A stretch of 64,000 nt of DNA from Chryseobacterium camelliae (GTDB lineage: Bacteria > Bacteroidota > Bacteroidia > Flavobacteriales > Weeksellaceae): assembly GCF_030818575.1 (NCBI RefSeq), contig NZ_JAUTAL010000001.1:310001-374000 (forward strand). The letters are read 5' to 3'. The notes beneath the pieces were generated by a model. It did no database searches, was not told the origin of the DNA, and saw only the letters and a list, made by a program, of their open reading frames with translations. Below, piece by piece: positions 1 through 9,307 of the stretch (positions are counted from its first letter, which is position 1; each line of letters begins with the position of its first letter). The position numbers were made by a program, and so were the translations under genes.

Positions 1-2
1 AG

Positions 3-59
3 GAAATCGGAGATACAGGCAGAGGAACCATTCCTGTTGAGTATGAAATTGTTGATTAA
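3..59 (+). CDS. C-terminal tail of an upstream gene (partial)
   Basis: An open frame enters from the left edge and ends at a TAA at 57-59, leaving 18 residues that end in VEYEIVD. A strong hairpin follows at once, which fits a real gene end. The tail loosely resembles the end of RlpA-like double-psi beta-barrel proteins, but it is too short to name. The reading frame is an inference from the terminator position. Confidence 0.4.
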   Translation, partial: EIGDTGRGTIPVEYEIVD

Positions 60-70
60 ATTAAAATAAA

Positions 71-107
71 AATCCGTTTGACCTTAAGGTCAGACGGATT
101 TGTTTTA
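71..107. terminator. Bidirectional terminator between convergent genes
   Basis: Arms of 13 bases (71-83 and 88-100) pair with one G-T wobble around a TTAA loop. A T-rich run follows on the plus strand and an A-rich run precedes it. It lies between the plus-strand gene ending at 59 and xth, whose stop codon is at 105-107. Confidence 0.8.
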
Positions 108-869
108 TAGGTCGATTTCTACCAGAGCAGGGCAGTGATCAGAATGTACGGCTTCTTTAAGAATCACAGCCCTCGAAAGCTGGTCTTTTAAAGTATAGGA
201 GGTAAAATTATAGTCGAGGCGCCAGCCTTTATTTTTTCCTCGCGCGTTCTGTCTGTAACTCCACCATGTGTAATGATCAGGCTGGTCATTGAAAAACCTG
301 AAACTGTCGATCAGTTCGCATTCTTCAATAAAACTGGTCATCCATTCTCTTTCCATCGGCAGGAATCCTGATACGTTTTTCAGCCGAACTGGGTCATGGA
401 TGTCGATCGCCTGGTGACAAATATTAAAATCACCGGAGATAATGAGGTTCGTAATACTTTTTTTAAGCTCTTTGATGTAGTCCAGAAAATCATGGCAGAA
501 CTGCATTTTGAAATCCAGGCGCTCTATATTGGAGGCAGAGGGTACATACACTGAGATGGCAGAATATCCGTCAAAGTCAGCCCTGATGATCCTTCCCTCA
601 CTGTCGTAGCTTTCAATACCGCATCCATATTCTACATGATTAGGTTTTGTCTTTGAAGCGATGCCTACACCGCTATAACCTTTTCTCACGGCAGAATGCC
701 AGTAACTGTGATAGCCGAGTTTTTCAAAGCTTTCAATGTCAATCTGGTCGTTTCCTGCCTTACTTTCCTGGATGCAGATAATATCGGGATCAGCTGTTTT
801 CAGCCATCCTAGAAAATCTTTGGTGAAGGCCGCCCGGATACCGTTTACGTTATAAGTAATTAGTCTCAT
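105..869 (-). CDS. xth: Exodeoxyribonuclease III (AP endonuclease family)
   Basis: A 254-residue member of the exonuclease III / endonuclease-exonuclease-phosphatase family, which cleaves DNA at abasic sites and removes 3' blocking groups in base excision repair. Visible family motifs are the N-terminal YNVNGIRAA, the metal-binding IQESKA glutamate, the central GDFN and the C-terminal SDHCP with the catalytic Asp-His. Length matches the family. The ATG overlaps the TGA of the upstream YciI-like gene by four bases (ATGA), so the two are probably translationally coupled. No signal peptide is seen, consistent with a cytoplasmic enzyme. Confidence 0.93.
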   Translation of the reverse strand: MRLITYNVNGIRAAFTKDFLGWLKTADPDIICIQESKAGNDQIDIESFEKLGYHSYWHSAVRKGYSGVGIASKTKPNHVEYGCGIESYDSEGRIIRADFDGYSAISVYVPSASNIERLDFKMQFCHDFLDYIKELKKSITNLIISGDFNICHQAIDIHDPVRLKNVSGFLPMEREWMTSFIEECELIDSFRFFNDQPDHYTWWSYRQNARGKNKGWRLDYNFTSYTLKDQLSRAVILKEAVHSDHCPALVEIDL

Positions 870-1159
870 GATTCTTTGATAAAAAGCTTAAAATTTTCAT
901 TGTATTTAGAAGGGATAAATTCGGCAATCTCATAGTTGGCAACCTGATGACGGTAAAATGGGTCTTCCTTGATTATTTCCTCAAGTTCACTTTTTGATGC
1001 TGCATTGGCTATGATAATGCCCCCCGTCCGGGGATTCTTCCTGCCGGAAGCTATAAAGCTGCCAGATTCATAATGTTTATCAAGAAAAGCATTGTGTTCG
1101 GGAATAAGGCGGTCAATATCTTCAAAAGGGCCGGAATAGGTAAGGGAAATAATAAACAT
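866..1159 (-). CDS. YciI-like (YCII-related) small protein
   Basis: A 97-residue protein with the YCII-related alpha/beta-barrel pattern: an N-terminal strand, a conserved His in PEHNAFLDKHYESG, a glycine-rich centre (RTGGIIIA) and the EDPF motif typical of the family near residue 66. YciI proteins are small cytoplasmic proteins of mostly unknown enzymology. The gene overlaps xth by four bases and is the first gene of a two-gene unit. A strong hairpin upstream separates it from porX. Confidence 0.75.
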   Translation of the reverse strand: MFIISLTYSGPFEDIDRLIPEHNAFLDKHYESGSFIASGRKNPRTGGIIIANAASKSELEEIIKEDPFYRHQVANYEIAEFIPSKYNENFKLFIKES

Positions 1160-1202
1160 AATTTTTTTACGAAGATATAAACTATTGAACAGTATAAAAA
1201 AT

Positions 1203-1234
1203 GAGCGGAAAAAATCGTGAGATTTTTTCCGCTC
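1203..1234 (-). terminator. Terminator of porX
   Basis: A perfect 14-base inverted repeat (1203-1216 and 1221-1234) with a 4-base loop. Read on the minus strand it is followed by a T run, so it ends the porX transcript before the YciI-like gene. Confidence 0.8.
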
Positions 1235-1265
1235 AGAACCCAGACTAAATAAACTATGAAAAAAA

Positions 1266-2810
1266 CTATTTGGGTTCTAATATGCTGAACGGAATAATAC
1301 ATTCCTCCAGGGATATTCCGCCGTGCTGGTATGTTTCTTTATAGTAATTTACAAAGTGGTTGTAATTTTTAGGATATGCTAAGAAAATATTATTCTTGGC
1401 AAAAATATACTTTGAGCTCAGGTTACCTTTGGGCAAAAACAGCTTTTCAGGGTTGGTAATGGCCCAGACATCACTGTTATCATAAGTAAGGCTCTTTCCG
1501 GTCTTATAACGGATGTTGGTTGAGGTTTCACGGTCACCTACCACCTTGCTTGGCTTTTTCACATATACTGTGCCATGATCTGTTGTGATCACAAGTTTGA
1601 ATCCGCTTTCCGCGGCTGCTTTGATGATTTTCAGTAGTGAAGAATTTTCAAACCAGTTGTATGTTAACGATCTGAACGTTTTATCATCACGGATTAACTG
1701 GTCTACAATGTGGTTATCCGTTTTAGCGTGTGACAGGATATCAATGAAATTGTAAACGATCACCAGAAGATCATTGTTTTTATGCTGGTTGAAATCATCA
1801 TAAATCTTCCTCTCAAAATCTGCATTCAGTACTTTCAGGTACTTCATCGACTTTGAGTTCAGGCCGATCCTCTTCATCTGGTCTTCAAGAAAATCCCGTT
1901 CATACTCATTTTTATTTCCTTCTTCATTATCATTGAACCATTTATCCGGAAAACGTTTTTCAATTTCAGAAGGCATCAGTCCTGCAAAGAAAGAATTTCT
2001 CGCATATTGTGTAGCCGTTGGGAGAATACTGTAATAATAGTCTTCAGAGACTTTATTATAATATTTCGTGAACAGAGGCTCGATTACCCTCCATTGGTCG
2101 TAACGGAGATTGTCTACCATCAGCAAAAGTACCTTGTCTTTTTCAACCTCAGGTTTTACCTTTTCCTTGAAAAGCGTATGGCTCATTACCGGTTTGTCAG
2201 GACCTTGTAGCCAGTCTTCATAGTTCTTCTCAATAAATTTGGCAAACTGAATGTTGGCTTCCTCTTTCTGGCTCTGGAGCAGATCTGCAAACTCATTATC
2301 AGTAACCTTATCGAACTTGATTTCCCAGTTCAGGATCTTTTTGTAGTATTCTGCCCACTCCTGATATGTTCTCAGGTAGGATAGCTCCATAGAAAGGTTT
2401 CTGAATTCCTGCTGATACTGAAGGATCGTTTTCTGTTCCACAAGATTATCTTCCTGGAGATTTTTCTTCAGCGATAAAAGGATCTGGTTGGGGTTTACAG
2501 GTTTCAGGATGTAATCGGCAATCTGAGATCCGATGGCTTCCTCCATGATATGCTCCTCTTCACTTTTGGTCACCATCACGATTTTAAGAGCATTGTCTTT
2601 CTCTTTGATCATTGGAATGGCTTCCAGTCCGGAAATTCCGGGCATGTTTTCATCAATGAGCGTCAACGCAAACTTCTCCGAATCCATAAGTTCCAGAGCT
2701 TCATTCACGTTATTTACGGGGGTTACATGGTAGCCCTTTTTTTCTAAAAATACGATGTGAGGTTTAAGTAAATCTATTTCATCATCTATCCATAATATCT
2801 TTTCCGACAT
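1266..2810 (-). CDS. porX: PorX: response regulator with PglZ effector domain, T9SS regulator
   Basis: A 514-residue protein. Residues 1-120 form a CheY-like receiver with the acidic pair D9/D10, the phospho-acceptor D53 in LIDENMPG, T81 and the conserved K103 in ILKP. A helical linker leads to a PglZ/alkaline-phosphatase-like domain from about residue 200, with VDNLRYDQW and TTDHG metal-site motifs. This architecture is that of PorX, which with the kinase PorY controls expression of type IX secretion genes in Bacteroidota. No PorY gene is adjacent. Several T9SS cargo genes in the window fit this context. The domain order is seen directly; the T9SS role comes from the family. Confidence 0.9.
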   Translation of the reverse strand: MSEKILWIDDEIDLLKPHIVFLEKKGYHVTPVNNVNEALELMDSEKFALTLIDENMPGISGLEAIPMIKEKDNALKIVMVTKSEEEHIMEEAIGSQIADYILKPVNPNQILLSLKKNLQEDNLVEQKTILQYQQEFRNLSMELSYLRTYQEWAEYYKKILNWEIKFDKVTDNEFADLLQSQKEEANIQFAKFIEKNYEDWLQGPDKPVMSHTLFKEKVKPEVEKDKVLLLMVDNLRYDQWRVIEPLFTKYYNKVSEDYYYSILPTATQYARNSFFAGLMPSEIEKRFPDKWFNDNEEGNKNEYERDFLEDQMKRIGLNSKSMKYLKVLNADFERKIYDDFNQHKNNDLLVIVYNFIDILSHAKTDNHIVDQLIRDDKTFRSLTYNWFENSSLLKIIKAAAESGFKLVITTDHGTVYVKKPSKVVGDRETSTNIRYKTGKSLTYDNSDVWAITNPEKLFLPKGNLSSKYIFAKNNIFLAYPKNYNHFVNYYKETYQHGGISLEECIIPFSILEPK

Positions 2811-2868
2811 AATTTATTTTTTACATGATTACAGCATCAAAATACTGACCAAATCACGGTTTGTGATG

Positions 2869-2876
2869 CAAAAGTA
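2869..2876 (-). promoter_or_regulatory. -7 element of the porX promoter
   Basis: TACTTTTG on the minus strand matches the Bacteroidota TAnnTTTG consensus exactly, about 58 bases before the porX ATG. No well-spaced TTG was found at -33. The rest of 2877-3086 is AT-rich with nothing else recognisable. Confidence 0.5.
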
Positions 2877-3086
2877 AGGAGGATATTAGTTAAATAATAG
2901 TTAAATCAAAGAGTGCAGGTGGTTATTTAACTAACTCTAACACTTACAATGGCTTATATTAACAGGCTTTTATCTGGGCTACCCTATGATACAGACTGAA
3001 TGACAGCAGGATGCTCATGTCCCATGCTGTACGTCTGACATTATGACATTCAGGTGAATTTAATAGGGCTTACCGTTAAATTTTAC

Positions 3087-3094
3087 TAACTTTG
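3087..3094 (+). promoter_or_regulatory. -7 element of the HD-hydrolase promoter
   Basis: TAACTTTG matches TAnnTTTG exactly and ends 18 bases before the ATG at 3113. It contains the in-frame TTG at 3092, which shows that this TTG cannot be the translation start. Confidence 0.6.
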
Positions 3095-3112
3095 TATCCA
3101 TACGTATCCTTC

Positions 3113-4339
3113 ATGCAGAACAAGCTAAAAATCATCAACGATCCTGTACACGGATTCATAAAAATTCCCCATGAGATTTTATTCGACGTTATTGAGCATC
3201 CTTATTTCCAGAGGCTGAGAAGGATATCTCAAACCGGTCTTCTGAACCTGATCTTTCCCGGAGCAACACATACCCGGTTCCATCATGCTTTGGGAGCGAT
3301 GCACCTGATGTTTACGGCAATTGAAACCCTGAAACTGAAAGGAGTGGAGATTTCTAAAGAAGAAGAAAAAGGAGCATTGCTGGCTATTCTGATGCATGAT
3401 ATAGGACACGGACCATTTTCTCATGCACTGGAAAGCATGCTGATGGATGACTGGCATCATGAAAACCTATCACTACTTCTCATGAACAGGCTTAATGAAC
3501 AGTTCAACGGTCAGCTCTCTACGGCCATCGAAATGTTTCAGGGGAAATACCACAGGAAATTTTTCAATCAGCTTATCTCATCCCAACTGGATGTAGACAG
3601 GCTCGATTATCTCAAAAGGGATAGCTTCTTTACCGGGGTTTCGGAAGGGAATGTTAATACCCAGCGGATCATTTCCATGATGAATGTTTGTGAGGATCGG
3701 GAACTGGTAGTCGATGCCAAAGGTATTTACTCCATTGAAAATTTCCTTACGGCAAGGATGTTTATGTACTGGCAGGTATATTATCATAAAACCTCTGCAC
3801 TGGCAGAGTTTATTCTGGTTAAAATCCTTAAAAGGGCTAAGTATCTAGTTTCACAGGGGATCATCCTTCCTGCGACTGAAAACCTTACGTATTTCCTGTA
3901 CCGGGAAAAAGGGTCAGCTACAGATGAAGATGTGGAACGTTTTACCCAGCTTGATGATAATGATATTATTCAGGCGATGAAATTATGGCAGAAATCTGAA
4001 GATTTTATCCTGTCATACTGGTGCCGTTGCGTAATCCAGAGGGATCTTCCCAAAACCATTATATCTTCCCATCCTTTCGAGAAGGAATTTATTGACGATA
4101 AAATAAAACATACCAATGCACTTTTCGGAATTGATAATGGTCATGAATTGGTGCATGAAATTAAACGGAAACTTCTTCCCTACGATACTGAAAAACAGCC
4201 GATCTGGTTGCTGCAAAAAAACGGTGAAAAAATAAAACTTCACGAATCCGAAGATCAGCTGCTCTCAGGATTAATGGTGAATAAGACAACGAGATACATT
4301 CTCACATTTCCAAGAAATACCAATATCCAGGAGTATTAA
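3113..4339 (+). CDS. HD-domain phosphohydrolase (dGTPase-like)
   Basis: A 408-residue cytoplasmic protein with an HD-superfamily metal site: HTRFHHALG near residue 53, then LMHDIGHGPFSHALE near residue 97 carrying the His-Asp pair, and a later LDVDRLDYLKRD motif. HD proteins of this type hydrolyse phosphomonoesters or nucleoside triphosphates; the real substrate cannot be read from the sequence. I start at the ATG at 3113 because the upstream in-frame TTG lies inside the promoter. It sits directly upstream of lpxD on the same strand but has its own promoter. Confidence 0.85.
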   Translation: MQNKLKIINDPVHGFIKIPHEILFDVIEHPYFQRLRRISQTGLLNLIFPGATHTRFHHALGAMHLMFTAIETLKLKGVEISKEEEKGALLAILMHDIGHGPFSHALESMLMDDWHHENLSLLLMNRLNEQFNGQLSTAIEMFQGKYHRKFFNQLISSQLDVDRLDYLKRDSFFTGVSEGNVNTQRIISMMNVCEDRELVVDAKGIYSIENFLTARMFMYWQVYYHKTSALAEFILVKILKRAKYLVSQGIILPATENLTYFLYREKGSATDEDVERFTQLDDNDIIQAMKLWQKSEDFILSYWCRCVIQRDLPKTIISSHPFEKEFIDDKIKHTNALFGIDNGHELVHEIKRKLLPYDTEKQPIWLLQKNGEKIKLHESEDQLLSGLMVNKTTRYILTFPRNTNIQEY

Positions 4340-4375
4340 AGTATATTAAAATGCACGTTACGGAATCAAAAAACC

Positions 4376-4404
4376 TTTGCGAATTATAGAATTTCTTATC
4401 TTTG
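4376..4404 (+). promoter_or_regulatory. Promoter of the lpxD operon
   Basis: TTTG at 4376-4379 and TATCTTTG at 4397-4404 with a 17-base spacer form a complete Bacteroidota-type promoter. The lpxD ATG at 4411 lies only six bases after it, so the mRNA leader must be extremely short. Confidence 0.75.
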
Positions 4405-4410
4405 CAGAAT

Positions 4411-5442
4411 ATGGAATTTACAGCTTCGCAAATTGCAAGTTTTATAGACGGTAAAATAATAGGTGACGAGAATGCACTTATTAAAGGAGTTTCACCTATT
4501 GAAAACGGCGAACAGGGACACCTTTCTTTTATAGCACAGGACAGGTTTTCCCATTTTCTAGATAGCACAAAGTGTTCCGTTATCATTGTTTCTGAAAATC
4601 TTTTGACAAAAGATACCTATGAGCCCACAGTTATTTCCGTAAAGGATGCTTATCTTTCCTTTCAGGTTCTGATGAATCTGTATCAGGAAATGCAAGGCAG
4701 AAAGGACGGGATTGAAGAGGGTTCCTCCATTCATGCAACAGCTCATATAGGCGAAAATGTTTATATTGGTGCTTTCACCTACATTTCCGAGAAAGCGAAA
4801 ATCGGTGAAGGATCACAGATCTATCCGCAGGTCTACATCGGGAAAGGAGTGAAGATTGGCAAAAACTGCAAAATAGACAGTGGTGCCCGCATCTATGATT
4901 ACTGCATTATCGGAGACAACTGTATTGTTCATTCCAATACCGTTATCGGAGGTGACGGCTTCGGATTCCAGCCTACTGCTGAGGGCTTTAAAAAAATTCC
5001 CCAGCTGGGCAACGTGATCATTGAAGATGATGTGGAAGTCGGGTCCAACTGCAGTATAGACAGAGCGACCATAGGCTCAACCATAATTGGCAAAGGTACT
5101 AAGATCGATAACCTGATTCAGATTGCCCATAACGTTAAAATAGGACAGAACAATGTAATTGCCGCGCAGGCAGGAATTGCAGGCTCCACGACAATCGGAG
5201 ACTGGAATCAGATCGGCGGTCAGGTGGGCATTGTCGGACATATAAAAATCGGTAACCAGGTAAGAATCCAGGCGCAGAGCGGGGTAAATTCAAGTGTAAA
5301 AGATAAGGAGAGCCTGTACGGTTCACCGGCAATCAATTATAATGATTACCTGAGAAACTACATCCACTTCAGAAACCTTACCGGAATTGTTAACAGAATA
5401 AATAATCTAGAGAATAACTCAAAAGATAAAACTAATGAGTGA
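4411..5442 (+). CDS. lpxD: UDP-3-O-acylglucosamine N-acyltransferase
   Basis: A 343-residue left-handed beta-helix acyltransferase that adds the N-linked hydroxyacyl chain to UDP-3-O-acylglucosamine, the third step of lipid A synthesis. An N-terminal uridine-binding domain (about 1-100) precedes many hexapeptide repeats. GGDGFGF at 180-186 and the catalytic H240 in QIAHNVKIG match the LpxD family. The ATG at 4411 is chosen over an upstream in-frame TTG at 4402 that belongs to the -7 promoter element. The 3' end overlaps lpxC-fabZ by eight bases, so it is the first gene of a lipid A operon. Confidence 0.93.
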   Translation: MEFTASQIASFIDGKIIGDENALIKGVSPIENGEQGHLSFIAQDRFSHFLDSTKCSVIIVSENLLTKDTYEPTVISVKDAYLSFQVLMNLYQEMQGRKDGIEEGSSIHATAHIGENVYIGAFTYISEKAKIGEGSQIYPQVYIGKGVKIGKNCKIDSGARIYDYCIIGDNCIVHSNTVIGGDGFGFQPTAEGFKKIPQLGNVIIEDDVEVGSNCSIDRATIGSTIIGKGTKIDNLIQIAHNVKIGQNNVIAAQAGIAGSTTIGDWNQIGGQVGIVGHIKIGNQVRIQAQSGVNSSVKDKESLYGSPAINYNDYLRNYIHFRNLTGIVNRINNLENNSKDKTNE

Positions 5443-6832
5443 TATGCAAAAAACGCTTCAGCAAGAGGTAACTCTTTCGGGCATCGGCCTTCATACAGGC
5501 AAAGAAGTAAAACTTACCATCAAACCTGCTAAAGAAAACACAGGTTTTGTTTTTGTAAGAACAGATCTGGAAGGTCATCCGCAGGTAGAGGCAGACGTAA
5601 ACTACGTAGTAGCTACCGAAAGAGGAACAACATTGGAAAAATTGGGCGTTAAAATCACAACCTGTGAGCATCTTCTGGCAGCTCTTGTCGGCTGTGATGT
5701 AGATAATGCGATCCTGGAAATGGATGCTTCTGAACCTCCGATCATGGATGGATCTTCCAAATATTTTGTGGAAGCCATTGAAAGTGTTGGAGTCGTTGAA
5801 CAGGGAATTCCAAGAGAATACCTGGTAATCAAAGAGGTGCAGACATATACCGATCCTGTTACCGGTTCTGAGATTACCATCATTCCTTCAGATACATATG
5901 AGGTAACAACTATGGTGGATTTCGGGACCAAAGTCCTGGGAACCCAGAATGCCACCCTTAAAAATATTTCAGAATTCAAAGATGAGATATCCTCAGCAAG
6001 AACGTTCAGCTTTTTGCACGAACTTGAAATGTTGCTGGACCATGGACTGATTAAAGGTGGTGATATTTCCAATGCCATTGTATATGTGGATAAAGATCTG
6101 ACACCTGAAACGACTGAAAAACTTAAGAAGGCATTCGGGAAAGATAATGTTTCTATCAGATCCAACGGTATCCTGGACAACCTTACCTTAAATTATCCTA
6201 ACGAAGCGGCAAGGCATAAATTGCTGGACGTTATCGGAGACCTGGCTTTAGCCGGAGTTAAAATTAAAGGTAAAGTGATTGCCAATAAACCTGGGCATTA
6301 CGTAAATACCCAGTTTGCTAAAAAACTGAACCGCCAGTGGAAACTTCAGAAAAAGAAAAACGTTCCGGACTTTGATCTTACTAAAGAACCTGTTTTTGAT
6401 ATTAACGGAATTATGCGCCTTATGCCGCACAGACCACCATTCCTCCTTATTGACAAGGTTCTGGAGCTATCTGACTCTCATGTGGTAGGCCTTAAAAATG
6501 TAACGATGAATGAGCCGTTCTTCGTAGGGCATTTCCCGAAAGAACCCGTAATGCCGGGAGTACTTCAGGTAGAGGCTCTGGCACAAACCGGAGGAATCCT
6601 CGTCCTGGCGAGCGTGCCGGATCCTGAAAACTATTCTACCTACTTCATTAAAATGGATAAGGTTAAATTCAAGAAAAAAGTAGTTCCGGGAGATACGATC
6701 ATTTTCAAAATTGAATTGATTGAACCGATCCGAAGAGGTATTGTCCATATGCAAGGCTATGGCTATGTAGGAGATTCCGTAGTAGTGGAAGCAGAATTAA
6801 TGGCCCAGGTTGCTAAAAATAAAGTTGATTAA
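5435..6832 (+). CDS. lpxC-fabZ: Fused UDP-3-O-acyl-GlcNAc deacetylase / hydroxyacyl-ACP dehydratase
   Basis: A 465-residue bifunctional protein. Residues 1-305 are LpxC, the zinc deacetylase that commits to lipid A, with zinc ligands H79, H261 and D265, the adjacent E78 and H288. Residues 320-465 are FabZ, which dehydrates 3-hydroxyacyl-ACP, with the PHRPPFLLID motif and the catalytic pair H366 and E380 spaced as in E. coli FabZ. The LpxC-FabZ fusion is characteristic of Bacteroidota and couples lipid A and fatty-acid synthesis. It overlaps lpxD by eight bases and abuts lpxA with no gap. Confidence 0.95.
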   Translation: MSDMQKTLQQEVTLSGIGLHTGKEVKLTIKPAKENTGFVFVRTDLEGHPQVEADVNYVVATERGTTLEKLGVKITTCEHLLAALVGCDVDNAILEMDASEPPIMDGSSKYFVEAIESVGVVEQGIPREYLVIKEVQTYTDPVTGSEITIIPSDTYEVTTMVDFGTKVLGTQNATLKNISEFKDEISSARTFSFLHELEMLLDHGLIKGGDISNAIVYVDKDLTPETTEKLKKAFGKDNVSIRSNGILDNLTLNYPNEAARHKLLDVIGDLALAGVKIKGKVIANKPGHYVNTQFAKKLNRQWKLQKKKNVPDFDLTKEPVFDINGIMRLMPHRPPFLLIDKVLELSDSHVVGLKNVTMNEPFFVGHFPKEPVMPGVLQVEALAQTGGILVLASVPDPENYSTYFIKMDKVKFKKKVVPGDTIIFKIELIEPIRRGIVHMQGYGYVGDSVVVEAELMAQVAKNKVD

Positions 6833-7624
6833 ATGATTCATCAGTTAGCTGCCGTTGATAAACGTGCAAAAATCAGCAAAAATGTAATTGTAGAACCTTT
6901 TACTACAATTGCGGGGGATGTGGAAATAGGTGAAGGTACCTGGATCGGCCCCAATGTGACCATTATGGATGGGGCCAGAATCGGAAAAAACTGCAAGATT
7001 TTCCCTGGGACTGTTATTTCGGCTATACCACAGGACCTGAAGTTTGATGGTGAAGATACCCGTGTTATTATCGATGACGATACCACCATCCGGGAATGTG
7101 TTACCGTAAACAGGGGAACAAAAGCACTGGGCTATACCAAAATCGGAAAGAACTGCCTGATCATGGCTACTTCCCACATTGCCCACGACTGCATTATCGG
7201 AGATCATGTGATTATTGTGAACGGATGCGGAATTGCAGGACACGTGGAAATTGGTGATTATACCGTGATGGGCGGACTGAGTGCAGTACACCAGTTCGGT
7301 AAAATTGGCAAGCATGTAATGATTTCCGGAGGTACCCTCGTAAGAAAAGATATTCCTCCTTATATAAAAGTAGCCAGAGAACCAATGTCTTATGCAGGAA
7401 TTAATTCCGTAGGACTGAGAAGGAGAGGATTCAGCAATGAAAAAATCTTTGAAATCCAGAAAATCTACCGATCCATATTCCAGATGAAGATGAACGTTTC
7501 ACAGGCAATGGCTTACATTGAAAAAGAAATGCTGCCCACTGCGGAAAGAGATGAGATCCTGCAGTTCATCCAGAATTCACCAAGAGGAATTGTAAAGGGC
7601 TACGGAACCAATAAAGAGGTCTGA
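6833..7624 (+). CDS. lpxA: Acyl-ACP--UDP-N-acetylglucosamine O-acyltransferase
   Basis: A 263-residue hexapeptide-repeat acyltransferase that performs the first acylation of UDP-GlcNAc in lipid A synthesis. The repeats run through residues 12-180, followed by a helical C-terminal domain. The SHIAHDC segment places the catalytic base at H118, equivalent to E. coli H125. The ATG begins at the base after the stop of lpxC-fabZ, so the genes are translationally coupled. Length matches the family. Confidence 0.95.
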   Translation: MIHQLAAVDKRAKISKNVIVEPFTTIAGDVEIGEGTWIGPNVTIMDGARIGKNCKIFPGTVISAIPQDLKFDGEDTRVIIDDDTTIRECVTVNRGTKALGYTKIGKNCLIMATSHIAHDCIIGDHVIIVNGCGIAGHVEIGDYTVMGGLSAVHQFGKIGKHVMISGGTLVRKDIPPYIKVAREPMSYAGINSVGLRRRGFSNEKIFEIQKIYRSIFQMKMNVSQAMAYIEKEMLPTAERDEILQFIQNSPRGIVKGYGTNKEV

Positions 7625-7675
7625 AAAAGCAGCATACATCCAAAAAAAATAATACAACTTAGATAATAAAAATTA

Positions 7676-8242
7676 ATGGCAACAAGTAACGATATCAGAA
7701 AAGGGCTGTGTATTGAGTACAGCAATGATATTTATAAAGTAATCGAGTTTCTTCATGTAAAGCCTGGAAAAGGACCAGCTTTCGTAAGAACAAAATTAAA
7801 ATCGGTAACCAACGGAAAAGTAATTGATAACACATTCTCTGCCGGCCACAAAATCGATGAGGTTAAAGTGATCACAAGAAAGTACCAGTATCTTTATGAT
7901 GATGAAAACGGTTTCCATTTCATGAATAACGATGATTTCTCTCAATTATACTTAAACAAGGAAATGATTGAAAACTCCCAGTTCATGAAAGCTGGAGAAG
8001 AGGTAACCATCATTTTGAAGGAAGTGGATGAAACGCCGCTTTCTGCAGAACTTCCACAATCCGTATATCTGGATGTTATCGAAGCTGATCCGGGTGTAAA
8101 AGGGAACACGGCAACGAATGCTCTTAAGAATGCCATTGTAGAAACTGGTGCGAGAGTGATGGTTCCCCTGTTCATTGAGCCGGGAGACAAAATCAAAGTA
8201 AGTACAGAAGACGGTTCTTATTTGGAAAGAGTGAAAGAATAA
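7676..8242 (+). CDS. efp: Translation elongation factor P
   Basis: A 188-residue elongation factor P, which rescues ribosomes stalled on polyproline stretches. The N-terminal KOW-like domain has the PGKGPAF loop with K32 at the modification position, followed by two OB-fold domains; the C-terminal DGSYLERVKE tail is typical. It lies 51 bases after lpxA. No obvious promoter was seen in the gap, so it may be co-transcribed with the lpx genes. Confidence 0.95.
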   Translation: MATSNDIRKGLCIEYSNDIYKVIEFLHVKPGKGPAFVRTKLKSVTNGKVIDNTFSAGHKIDEVKVITRKYQYLYDDENGFHFMNNDDFSQLYLNKEMIENSQFMKAGEEVTIILKEVDETPLSAELPQSVYLDVIEADPGVKGNTATNALKNAIVETGARVMVPLFIEPGDKIKVSTEDGSYLERVKE

Positions 8243-8315
8243 GATAAAATATCATGTACAATAATTCGGTTTGCCTATGCATTCCGAATTTTGTTTTATA
8301 AGAAAAATAACTGTT

Positions 8316-9218
8316 ATGAGATTTCATTCTCCGCAAAACCTGAAAACCATTGCAGACATTATCGGGGCAAAGCATATCGGGCCTGAAGATTTTGAAGTCC
8401 TGGGAACCAATGAAATTCACAGGGTGCAGCCCGGTGATATCGTTTTCGTCAATCATCCCAAATATTACGATAAAGCGTTGCAGTCTGCGGCAACCATCAT
8501 TCTGATCGATAAGGAAGTAAAATGTCCTGAAGGAAAAGCTTTGCTGGTTTCCGATGATCCGTTCAGGGATTTTAACAAAATCAATACCCACTTTACCAGG
8601 ATCTATAATTTCACCGAAGAGCTGCATGATGTTGAAATTGGTGAAGGCACACATGTCCATCCTTCAGCAGTATTGGGAAACAATATAAAGATCGGGAAAA
8701 ACACCCTGATCTTCCCTAATGTAGTCATTGGTGACCGTACCGTGATTGGCGATAATGTTATTATTCAGTCGGGAACCGTTCTGGGTGGCGATGCCTTTTA
8801 TTACCGCAAGCTTAATGGCAATTTCGACCGGCTGATTTCAGTAGGAAATGTAATCATTGAAAACAATGTCGAGATTGGTAACAACTGTACCATAGACCGG
8901 GGTGTAACTGATTCCACAGTGATCGGCGAGGGTTCTGTTTTAGATAACCAGATCCAGGTAGGACACGATACGGTTATTGGTAAAAAATGCCTCATTGCTT
9001 CCCAGGTGGGTATTGCAGGGTGCTGCATCATTGGTGATGAAGTCACTATTTGGGGCCAGGTGGGCATTGCTTCGGGCAATACCATTGAAGCGGGAACCGT
9101 CCTGCTTGGGAAAACCGGAGTTAACAGAGACCTTGAAAAAGGGACCTATATCGGGATGTTTGCAGAAGATTACAAAACATACCTGAAGAAGGAAATTAAA
9201 TTGAGAAACCTGGAATAA
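8316..9218 (+). CDS. LpxD-like hexapeptide acyltransferase (second copy)
   Basis: A 300-residue paralogue of LpxD with the same layout: an N-terminal domain with [16 protein letters not shown], hexapeptide repeats from about residue 105, and an equivalent histidine H217 in QVGHDTVIG. The GGDGFGF segment of true LpxD is altered to GGDAFYY, followed by an insertion, suggesting a different acyl chain or sugar substrate. An upstream in-frame ATG at 8271 exists, but the family alignment starts at MRFHSPQNL. It is probably a UDP-sugar N-acyltransferase; the substrate is unknown. Confidence 0.8.
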   Translation: MRFHSPQNLKTIADIIGAKHIGPEDFEVLGTNEIHRVQPGDIVFVNHPKYYDKALQSAATIILIDKEVKCPEGKALLVSDDPFRDFNKINTHFTRIYNFTEELHDVEIGEGTHVHPSAVLGNNIKIGKNTLIFPNVVIGDRTVIGDNVIIQSGTVLGGDAFYYRKLNGNFDRLISVGNVIIENNVEIGNNCTIDRGVTDSTVIGEGSVLDNQIQVGHDTVIGKKCLIASQVGIAGCCIIGDEVTIWGQVGIASGNTIEAGTVLLGKTGVNRDLEKGTYIGMFAEDYKTYLKKEIKLRNLE

Positions 9219-9232
9219 ACAAATTATTTTCG

Positions 9233-9266
9233 TTGGTCTATAATCAAAGAAAAATAAGTAAATTTG
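9233..9266 (+). promoter_or_regulatory. Promoter of sucD
   Basis: TTG at 9233-9235 and TAAATTTG at 9259-9266 with a 23-base spacer fit the Bacteroidota consensus. The sucD ATG lies about 41 bases downstream. Confidence 0.55.
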
Positions 9267-9307
9267 TGAGCATTAATAAACAAAGAATAAATTAAAACAA
9301 CAATAAA

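Noticed and set aside
3092..3112. TTG start for the HD hydrolase, and similar upstream TTG starts for lpxD (4402) and hemB (13723)
   Set aside because: Each TTG is part of an exact TAnnTTTG promoter box, so it precedes or overlaps the transcription start. The next ATG gives the normal family N-terminus.
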